Source: Schistosoma mansoni (lineage: Eukaryota; Platyhelminthes; Trematoda; Strigeidida; Schistosomatidae). From it: DNA of 64,000 bases. This document shows positions 46,001 to 58,000 of this stretch, one piece after another; the stretch's first letter is position 1, and every line of letters starts with the position of its first letter. The stretch is from contig NW_017386041.1 in NCBI RefSeq assembly GCF_000237925.1, forward strand, positions 372,001-436,000. The letters are read 5' to 3'. A program made the translations under genes and the position numbers. The notes under the pieces are model-generated. The model made no database searches and was not told where the DNA came from. It worked only from the letters and a program-made list of their open reading frames with translations.

Positions 46001-49000
46001 CAATGAAGAGTTCAGTAGTTATTTTGTATTCATTTATTTACAGAAATTTATTGAAAACTGCAAAATGATTATACTGCTGAATGACGTATCGTTAGAATGT
46101 TTGATGTTCAGAGTGCATAATAATTATTTCTCTCAATAGATACTAATAAAGTTGAAGTTTGAATGCAACTTAACTACTGGCAATGACTTGTTCCCTAAGC
46201 TAGGTGGTTTAATTGCCATTCAGGATAGAATTATTATATCTTTCTTCATACAGAAGTTGATTATTTTTATGGCTCTTTCAATCTATAACATAAAGTAAAC
46301 GTTTTACAATTGAACTTCAATATTTCGATGAGTACTACCTGACGTATTTAACTGGCATACATTTCAAGTACTTTTCGGTACAATTCGTTAAGTAGAGAAA
46401 AATCTATAATTTGTCTCACCTGGCATCAACTACATTCGTTGGTAATAGGCACTGAAACGCTCCATCAAAGAGTGGGCGAGACTGCATTGTGCTGAAGATT
46501 AACGTAAAAGAGTTTTTTAAAAGGAAGTATGAAAAGAATTAAAATGAACGGATTAAAAAAATCAAATACAACGTGACAGTGAAATGGTGGTCTGTCAGCG
46601 TGTACTAAATAATGTCAGAATGTATAGTCCTTAGAGCTGATCACTTCTCCTTCTAATAACACTACCATTGTGAGCGTTAAACTAAACGATACAACTTCAA
46701 GGTTGTCACCGTGTTGATATTAAATTATGTGAGGTAGATTGTATGAAGTCTTATAAAAAAAGTTTTGAGCTAATTCACACTCGTAAGTCGAGAATGAGTA
46801 TTCCCTCTCCGAGGAGATTTGAATGTACGTCATCCGGTGCTGAAATCGAAGCTGTTGGGTTTGTAACTAAGATATTAACTGCAATATATGAATGGGATGG
46901 GAAATATTTGGGAGTGCAACAAAATCGCCACGTATGTATATAATATTGTCTAGAACATATCACAAACGATACGGCTGTCTAGTAGATAAAATGAGGTGTG
47001 TTGAGGTAAAAACGAAGAGTTCATACAAAAGTTTTTCACTTAATAAAAAAAGATATATTTTAAACTCGGAAAAATTGGAAATATCCAATCATACATAGAT
47101 ATGTCATTAGGTGCAGAAAGGTATAAGTTATTCACAATTAAAAAAGTTAGTCGAATGTAAACATCTATCCATAAGGACAAATCCACTTCTGATTAATGAA
47201 TAGTTTTCCGATAAACATTTCATTTCAATCAAAGGCAGTCCGCACAGGATGCACATATGCCAACAGGAGACTGATCAATTGCAGTCCTAAATCACAATGG
47301 GAAGATACAAGTAAACAACACCAAGTGAATAAAATATAGTAGCTTTCTAAAAACCTCTTTTCATGTTCTATTCATTATCAAGTAAATTTCAGTTTTCTAT
47401 TTCCATTATATTTAGGATTATATTGTCATATATTTTTAATAAATAAGAGAGTTAAATCATTGAGACCATTTCCGAATATTATTGTATTGTGGCATATACT
47501 ACTTATGCTGACAGACATAAGTAGTATGTAGCGCCAATCGGAAGTGGAATGCCTGTTAATAGAAGATTAAAATGAAGATCAACCACAGAATTAGAAGAGT
47601 AATAGAGTAATTAAAAGGGCAATGCAAGGAAGCTGTGCAAATGACGTATTTAAAGTATGATTTTCACATCTTACTAATCCACTATGTAACTTCGTCCTGA
47701 GCAATAAATTGGTTTTCCTCCACTAAATCTCCCTTCGCAAAAGTACTACCCAGTATTAAGAGTATATGATCAGATTCATCCAAACTAATAAACTGAGATT
47801 TCAGATGTCATTCACTTTTCTCTGACTGTTCAGGTAACCATCAACACATTACTCATTAAACTTAACAAAGTCTTCTGAATTTTTAAAGTGGATCAATATA
47901 TTACTTACTTACTTACTAAAGCCTGTCACCTCTCGTTGAGGAGTATAGGCCACCCACCAGCATTCTTCATTCAACCCTGTCCTGGGCAGGATCAATATAT
48001 TCCTATTAATATATATTGGCTAATTTTCTAATGTTATATTAAACTCATTCAATTGAATATCATTATAACAGTATATTATTTGTGGTGAAATATCGATCGA
48101 TTTATTCACTATAATGCACTATGAGTAGCTGGTAACTGTTTAACTGATAAATAAATAGTTACTAATTGATTATTATGAATATTATCCAAATTCTAAGTGC
48201 ATTAAACCATAAGTTAATCAATACTTCCAAATTACATATTTATTTATTTAAACACATAAATATTGGTATAAAGAAGCACCAGATACATATGCGCCACACA
48301 AATCTCATTTGATTTGTGTAAGGGCTGTGATACTAACCAGGTGCTCAAACTGAGGGCCACACGCGGAACCTTTAACCTAGAGGCCTAATCCACAAGGTAG
48401 TAGAGTATCGTGGGGAGGTGCAGTCTCATGGTAGCCGGTGACCAAAAATAGATCCACATACCATTTCTTTCTTCAGGATATTGGAGCCGATGTGCACCAT
48501 TGGAATGGAATGAGGATTTTCCAACTCCCCTAGGTGGACTTTCCGTGTCCACCAACCCGGTTAAAGCACCGGACATTCACTTTTCATCCTCTCAATTTGG
48601 TGAACAACAGTAATGCCACGAGAAGGTAGTGATTAGGACTTCCCTGTCAGAGGCTATATACGTGTGGCCATGTGAGAGCATTTGGAGAGGGAGAGCGGAC
48701 TCTCCCCACTCTGGACCGTACCAGGGCATTTGGGGGCAAAACTACATATTGACACTTGACTGCAATACAGAAGTTCACAGCCTCAGTGAAAAACATAGAG
48801 AATGTCTAATTTTGACAAGCTCATCTTTACAGTTGTATGACTAAAGTTTATTTCATTGGCTTTTAGTAATTTTAGTAATTGAAAAGCCGAATAACTAAAC
48901 GAATATTATATCTTTTTATAACGTATTTGAAAAATGCACAAACATCTTACGAATAACACTGACTTACTTACTAACGCCTGTTAATCCTGATAGAGCATAG

Positions 49001-52000
49001 CCGCCGACCAGCATTCTCCAACCCATTCTGTCCAGAGCCTTTCTTTCTAGTTCTACCCAATTGTTGTTCATTCTTTTCATATCTGTCTACATTTCTCGGC
49101 GTAATGTGTTCTTTGATCTTCCTCTTTTCCTTTGGTCCTCAGGATTCCATGTGAAGCAGCTTGGTGATTTCCTCAATGTGTGTACTATCCACTTCCAGCG
49201 CTTCTGCCTAATTTCTTCGTCTTCTGGAATCTGGTTTGTTCTCTCTCACAGTAGGTTGTTGCTGATAGTGTCTGGTCAACGGATCCAAAGTATTTTGCGT
49301 AGACAACTGTTGATAAACACTTGTATCTTTTGAATGATCGTCTTCGTAGTTCTCCAAGCTTCTGCCCATCTGGGGTTACTACTAGTCCCAAGCCCGGATA
49401 AAGGCGGAGGATTGGGCATGAGGTTAGCGACTCCATCCCGTAGAAAACTAACTCGCTAAACAAAATCTAACCAGAAAAATATGAATGACACAGTCATGTA
49501 ATATTTTACAGATATTGTTTTATGGAAGCTGTATGATTTATTCATTAAGCTTTCGTTACTCTTTTGGACATCTTCAGCAGTAGAAACAGTGTGACTAATG
49601 TTTATGGATGACCTTTGAGCGACGTAAAGTGACCTCGATAATGTCCACCTACTTATTAAAGATAAATAACAGTTGAAAATCAGTGTGAGGAATTAAGATT
49701 ATGATTTTCAGCTGATGGATAGTATTAGGAATTAGATTTACGGTTTTCATCATGAACTGACATCAACTAAAATGTCAAGACGCTATTTAGTCAAATGGAT
49801 GTATGAATTTCGTGCCGAAATCCATGAGCTGTTCTCTTAAATCTGATTGGTTCATTCATAAATCATAGTCTTGATTCAGAAAAAGGGAATCATGAAAATT
49901 TCTCCTCACATCTCTCATGATAGCTTTTATTGAGAACCTAGATTGTGACCGATCATTAGTTATAATCAGCGTTTCTTTTCTGTATTGCTTTGGTATGAAG
50001 TCTTTGTATAACTGCGAATTAATACCCCCCCCCCCTAATATGTTTTTCTCTTCCTTATCTGTTTACAGCATTGAAAATTGATTGGGAAGAGACTGAACTA
50101 GCCAACATTAAAGCTGAATTAATGGCAAATATAGTAATTGAATTAACTAAGAAAGGTTTGTTATATTTTAAATTCAATTAGTATTGTTTGTTTGAATCTT
50201 CCCATTTATGTTTTTAGGACTGCAACTGGTCAGTCTCTAATTGGCATATGTGCATACTGTGCGTATTGCCTCCATATAGCCTTAATTCACAAGCATGTTA
50301 AGCAGAGATGGATAGTGGCTAGCAGTGGAATCCAGGGCGCACGTTTCGTCTTATTTGGGACTCGCCAGCTGGATGTACCTGCATCTCAGACTTGTTGATG
50401 TTCACTCTGGGACTCAAACCCAGTAACTTTCGCTTGAAACGTCATCGCGTTATCCACTCGGCCACTGAGTGCCGATAGCCACTTGCTTGTGTAATGGGGT
50501 GAAGTTTAAATTCACTTAGTATTGTTTGTTTGAATCTTCCCATATCATTACATATTTCTGATGATCTTCGTCTTCTTATTACACTATCGAAATTTGTCAA
50601 AGGGAATAATTGCTTCAAATATCTTACTATATTTGGACTTTTTAACTAACTGCCTAAAACTACCCATTCATTATTGAAATGAAGTAAACATGTTAGGTTA
50701 TTCAGCATTCATATTTTAAAAGATTATAAGAATTCTCAAAAGAAAGACTTACTTACTTACTTACGCCTGTTACTTCAAATGAATCATAAGCCGTCGACCA
50801 GCATTCTCCAACCCACTCTGTCCTGAGCCTTCCTTTCTAGTTCTATCCAGTTTTTGCTCATTCTTCTCATATTTGTCTCCGTTTCTCGGAGTAATGTGTT
50901 CTTTGGTCTTCCTCTCCTTCTTTGGCCTTCAGGATTCCATGTGAGCGCTTGCCTTGTGGCGCATTTTGACGATTTCCTTAATGTGTGTCCTATCCGCTCC
51001 CAGCACTTCTTCCTGATTTCTTCCTCCACTGGAATCTGGTTTGTTGTCTCCCACAATAGCTTGTTGCTGATAGTGTCTGACCAACGGATTCGAAGTATTT
51101 TGCGTAGACAACTGTTGATAAACACTTGTATCTTTTGAATGATCGTCTTCGTAGTTCTCCAAGTTTTCGCCTCATACAGTAGAACTGTCTTGATATTTGT
51201 ATTGAAAATTCTGATCTTATTGTTGGTTGACAGTTGTTTTGAGTTTCAGATGCTTTTCAGTTGTAAATATGCTTCTCTTACTTTGCCGATCCTCGCCCTC
51301 ACATCTGCATCTGATCCACCGTGTTCATCAATGATGCTGCCCAGATATGTAAGGGTTTCCACATCCTCCAAAGCTTCTCTGTCAAGTGTAATTCGATTGG
51401 TGCATGTTGTTTTGTATCGGAGAATCTTGCTTTTCCCTTTGTTTATATTGAAACCTACTGTTGCTGAGGCTGCTGCTACACTGGTAATCTTCTCCTGCAT
51501 TTATTGTTGCGTGTATGGTAGAAGAGCGAGATCATCTGCAAAGTCTAAATCGTCCAGCTGCATCCTAGTTATCTATTGTATCCCGTGCTTCACTCCAGAT
51601 GTTGACGTCTTCATGATGCAGTCGATCAGCAGGAGAAAGAGAAAGGGTGAGAGTGAGCAACCTTGCCTAAAACCGGTCTTTACCTCGAATGAGTCGGTGA
51701 GTTGTCCTCTATGAACGATTTTGCAGTTTAATCCATCATAGGAATTCCGTATGATATTGACTATCTTCTCAGGCACACCGTAGTGTCGAAGAAGCCTCCA
51801 CAGTGTTGTCCTGTCCACACTTTCAAATGCTTTCTCGTAGGTAATGAAGTTGATGTAGAATGATGAATTATATATTTATTCTACATTTATCATTGATAAC
51901 TATGATTAGTTAATTTAGAATTTTAATTCTATCTAGGTTACCAAGTGAAAGATCCTGAATATGTACGTTATAATTATGAACATAAAACATTGTAAGTTAT

Positions 52001-55000
52001 TTGTCTTTTATATGTATAGCTATATCAATTTCACCTATTCAGAAGTGAATTATTTATTTATTTAAACACATAAGTATTGGTACAAAGGGGCACCAGATAC
52101 ATATGTGCCGCGCAAATCTCATTTGATTTGTGTGAGGGATGTAATACTGACCAGGTGCCCAAATCGAAGCAGGTGGTTTTCTTGGAGAACCACACCCCGA
52201 GCCTTCGACCTGAAGGTCTGATCCATAAGGCAGTGGAGGATCGTGAGGAGGTGCAGTCCCATGGTAGCCAGTGACCAACGATTGATTCATACGCCATTTG
52301 TTCTTGCAGGATACTGGATCCCGTGTGCACCATTTGTTTGGAATGAGGGTTTTCAGACTCCATTAGGTGGACTTTCCGTGTCCACCAACCCGGTGAGAAC
52401 GCCGGACATTTGCTTTCCGCCCTCTCAATTTGGTAAACAACAGTAATGCTACGAGAAGGCAGTGAGTATGCCTTCCCTGGAAGAGGCTATATACGCGTGG
52501 TTATGTGAGAGATTTGGAGAAGGAAAGCGGACTCTCCTCACTTTCGACCGTACCAGGGCATTTGGGGGCATTGAGTAGTAAATTGTGATAAAATGATTTT
52601 ATGTTTTACATAAGATTCATAAACCTGACGTTTATTTACTCCCAATTATGGACATAACATACTCACTATTTCATTCGATAGCAAAATGGTTAGTGAAATT
52701 ATTAGAACCATTACACTAAAAATTGATTAAAGCATAGCACTAAAGATGTAGTTTAATTTGTGGATACAATAAAAGAAAAGAAAATAGAGATACCGATCCT
52801 CGTAAATGATATGAAGGAGATTCTGTTGGAATGTGCTATGATCTTCGCTAATATTCTTCTGGCCAAACGAGAAAATGGACCGTTGAAAGAGATCTTAAAT
52901 ACTGTCGATACACAAATGACACACTAATCGTATGTGACGAAAATATCGAAAAACAAGAGGTGTTGGACTATTTCAATAACATCCACCCAGTTATTAAATT
53001 CATCAGCGTAGAGGAGAAAGAAAATATGATTATTTTGTCAGAGAAACTTAAATTCATTGATGGAAGATCACTATAAAAGATGGTGGAATTTAGGACGTGC
53101 GTTTCGTCCTATTTGTGACACATCAGCTGTCTGAGCCTCCATCTTCGAGTTGATGTTCATTCCGAGACTCAAATCCAATACCGTTAGATTCAAACGCTGA
53201 AGAAATGCTCATCCTGAATTCCACTGCTAGACATCATCCATCTCTGTTGATAATGAATGTGATTTAAGACAATATAGAGGCAATCCACACAGGATGCACA
53301 TATACTAATAGGAGACTAATCAATTGCAGTCCTAAACATTAATGGGAAGATTCAAACAACCAATACAAAAATGAACTATCTTCTTAAAATTGAGATGTAT
53401 TTTATTGGAGAGTACGAAGATCATTCCTGTTAATTCCATCCAGGAATCATATCAATGACAAATGAATTAGTTTGAAGTAAATGATTAACTTAGATTTCAA
53501 TCCTCCTATTACTAGGGCATTAGTGGATTGATTAATATTAGACCACTACACCATTGAATCCCGGTTGATTGGTTTATTAAAGTAAAACGTTCTCATATAA
53601 GACTGAAGGTTGTCAGTTAGGCTCCCAGCTTTGGGATCGTGATTAAGTACCGCTGACGAACCCAATGTTTGTCTAACTTTAACTGGTTCATGATTCCAAT
53701 GAAATATAACAGATTTACTAGAGACTAGGCACATTAGTAACAGTAAATGAGAAGACATGAACGGTAGGCCACAGAATTTGTATATTTCAAAAGTTAATCA
53801 GTAGATAATGAGTAGTTATATTATAAAGTTAACATTGTGATTGACACAAGAAGATATTCACTCAATAATGGAAAACGTACTATTCAAATAAAATTATGAA
53901 GGAATGTAAATCTTTGTAAAAAGACATTCATAATTTAACCTGTTGTGGTGTGGGTTACTTATATCCATATAAGTAGTATATAATGATGGTCAGGCAGAGA
54001 ATGTATTTCAGTAAAAGATCGATAAGGAAAGAATGGAAGCGAAATGCAATTAGTATGAAAATGCACGAACAATGAAATCAGAGACGATGAACTGATATTT
54101 GCAGAAGGAACAACCAAGATTGAGACAATTGATTGATAGTTTGTAAATTAACAATTCATTGTATCCTAAATACTGTTGATACACAGATGACACACTGATC
54201 GTATGTGACGAAGATATCGATAAATAACAGGTGTTGGACTGCTTGAATAACGTTCACCCATCGGACGTACTACTAGGCAAATTAACCAACGAATGAGTGA
54301 ACATCTACCAGCATGGTTTGGGAAAGGCCAGATAAAAACAATACACAGTTCTATCTTGGTACATCTAACTGATAGTGTTCGTAATGTAGATAAATCGAAA
54401 TTATTTCGAGTGATCTATTGTATACCTCAATCATTTCCCAACAGAGTTCGTTCCCGTCTACTTCATATAGCAGAAGCCATAAAAATTTGTACATTTCACC
54501 CCTATTTATGTGTACAGAAGAAATTTGTAATCCCCCTATCCCTTCCATGGCCGGACATAACTTAACAAATGACCTTATTATTATTTATATAAGCGAACAA
54601 TATTGTTTTCGATTAGATCCTCATCAGACTTTACTCTAATATACAGTAATATTTATATGCATATACGAAATTATCAAATCAATCAAGGCAATTTATGAGT
54701 CAATGATAACAGTGGAATAGATTACATAACTAAAAACAATAATAAGTGAAAAGTACAAATTGGTAGTGCGATGACGGGTGTACTATTTGTGATTAGAATA
54801 ATAAAGGCTTGAATCAATGTTACGTAATAGGATATAGGTCAATGATTGGAGTTCTAGTGAGAAGCAGTGACTAGTGGAGTTCTACCAAGTCTGTTGTAGA
54901 GATATCAACTCACTGAAGACAATTGTTGAACGGTTGCTCAAAATCGTGGATTGGTTGAAGTTAGACATAAACACTGTTGGATGCCGGCTCAGTAGTCTAG

Positions 55001-58000
55001 AGGTTAAGTGCTCTAGCGCGAGACTAGTAGGTCCTGGGTTCGAATCTCGCGAGTGCGGGATCATGGATGCGCACTGTTGAGGAGTCCCACAATAGGACGG
55101 AACGGCTGTCTAGTGCTTACAGGTTTTCACTGGTGGTCTAGCTTCAATCGACTCATGATTTCAACTATAAAAATACTAAATTCTCCACAAAACCCCTTCT
55201 GATCTAAAATATAGACACGCAATTAATTCCTTTCAGTCCACCGTAATTGCTAAGTTTTAATGATTGAGGTTACTTTATTCCCAACGGAATATTCCGTGAG
55301 TTTGATAAAGTGACTAATAGCACATATCACTATTCAACAATAATACCCAACGATACAATCAAGAAATAAGGCAACAATGAGCAAGAAAACTTGAAATTCC
55401 ATTAATCAAAAACATGAAACGTGAGAAAGATACTTATTTATTGACATAAACTAGAAAATCTGGGATCTTTTCATGATAAATGTTACGTCCTTTGATCTAT
55501 CTACCCACTTTCGTGCCGAGTATAACTTGTCTAACGTAGATTAAGACCTTGACGCGATAAGCTGACTGGCTTAACCTTGAGGCTAGCATGCGTGAGTTCG
55601 ATGTGGGGGTAGAGAGACAAAAACTATTCTATCCCTGATTGGCTGACAAGCACGCGTGAGAGAGAAGACATGACAACTGGAACACTACTCGCTTTATTCC
55701 AAATCCCAACCTGGTACCCGAATTCAGATTAGTGTAAAAAGATACATGAATATTATAGATGACTAATGTGACCACAACGTACAATAATTAGGATGATACA
55801 ATGATGTCCAAAACTGGGGGATTAGGGTAGAAACTAGAGTACAAAAGGTTACGTCTAAATTACAATAGCTTTGGAACGAACAGAAAATGCTATGGCAATG
55901 AATCATACATCAAACGAAAGCTTATGATCTGTAGAATAGATTAGGGACAAAAGTAAATGTTGCTATTATACAGGCTTTGAATGAAATGAAATAACGTCCC
56001 CAAAATAGCTTCCTTAGTTTGTTAAGGCTTCTTGTTTCTCTGTTCACATTAATAACAATCTCTATTCTGTAGATAAGACTACAAATTTGTACTATAGAAA
56101 CTAATTATCATTTTATAGATATCAACTATTTATTTATTCCATTCTATTAGTTCACGTAAATTAAAAATAATGGACAGTCAAGTTGTGGAAATACGTCAAG
56201 TTCCATGGACTGCCACACCAGCCACTATCGCTCATTATTTCACTGGTCTGAATGTTCATCCTGGTGGAGTAGCCATACGATTGACAGATGGACGACGTAG
56301 TAATACTGCTATTGTAGCATTCGATGATTCGAAGAATGCTCAACTTGCATTAGCAAGAAATCAACATCATTTGTGTGGTTCGTTGATGACAGAGATTGCA
56401 AGTAGTACATCGGATGTGCATACCACGTCGTCATCGTCGTCGTCAAACAATCATATTACAAACAACAATAATCTCACCGATCAGAGTTGTGCTAATAGTC
56501 GGAGTGAATGTTCGACTGATTGTATTCAACAGATTATAAGTGGTTCAATGAAACCGATGTACTTACAAATCCATGCAGCTTCAGGGAGAGAATTTGTTCA
56601 ATGTACTGGATGTGAGTGAAAATGATGACTAATTTTTCCAGTTCCATTGTTGTTCAAAATGTGAATGAGTATTTTAATTGGAGTAGGGATTATGTAGAAT
56701 TGAGTTTTGAATAAAATGTTGAGAGATGAATGAATGATTGTGCGATTTGAAGGTGTTGTGTTTGACTGTTGATAGGATATTTGTTGTGAACATTTGAGTT
56801 GGTAATCATAACGTACTAATTGTTATATATTTGATGAATCTTGGTGATTATGTAATTGAGATCAATCTATCACATAAACGTCTAGCTTCAATTGACTCAT
56901 GATCCCAACTATATAAAATTACTAAAATCTCCACAAAACCTCCTTCTGATACTTGAAGAAGGTCTGAACATAGTCAGTCGTTGGTTAACTTAGTGAGCTA
57001 CAAAATCTACTAGTCATGGTGTAGTGAACGAGAATGCAAGTGAGGACAATCGAATGTATTTAAACACAACGTTACAGAACATCTTAGTAAAATCTGAGAA
57101 TGATACAGTAAACACTTTATTTTTTCCATTCTCTCAAACTTGATTGTTTCTTTCATAGATAACAGTCAATCGTCTCAGACTACATTACTCCTGTATTTCT
57201 ATAACAATCGTTTTCTGTTCCTGTTTGTTCCTCCTTGATCTTCTCGACCTTTTACTGTCGGACATTCTATTCCTGACAAGCATCTAATATAGATGAGAAA
57301 TTTTACAAAACATGCTTCATTATATTTAGTGTATGTGATAAATACTACTATGATTATCAGAAGGGGTTTTTGTGGAGATTTAGTATTTTCATAGTTGAAA
57401 GCGTTAGTCAATTGAAGCTAGACCACCGTGGAAAACCTGGAAGCACTGGACAGCCGTTTCATCCTACTGTGGGACTCCTCAGCAGTGTGCATCTACGATC
57501 TCGCCTCGCGAGATTCGAACTCAGGATCTACCAGTCTCGCGTCAGAGCACTTAACTGACAGACCACTGAGCCGGCATCCGATGGTGTTAATGTCTAACTC
57601 CAACCAATCCACGAAATTGAGCAACCGTACACCATTCTCTTCAGTGAGTTGATATCTCACAACAGACCTGGTTTGATCTCCGCTGGTCACTGCTTCTCAC
57701 TAGAACTCCAGGAAATACCTCATGGAGCCAGTCACTAGTGAGCATATGATTATTATCATCAGAAGGTGGTTTGGGGAGATTTAGTATTTTCATAGTTGAA
57801 AGCGTGGATCAATTGAAGTTAGACCACCAGTGAAAACCTGGAAGCACTGGACGTGGATACGCACTGCTGAGAATCCCCCTACAATAGGATGAAACAGCCA
57901 TCCAGTGCTTCCAGGTTTTCCTTGGTGGTCTAGCTTCAATTGGCTCACGCTTTCAACTACTACAATTATTTAAAGTAATATTACTTTGTATTCAATTTGA

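Noticed and set aside
46743-46943. 66-codon frame in ESRP intron 3
   Set aside because: Somewhat protein-like but with no homology I can name, no splice context and no second copy to test conservation.
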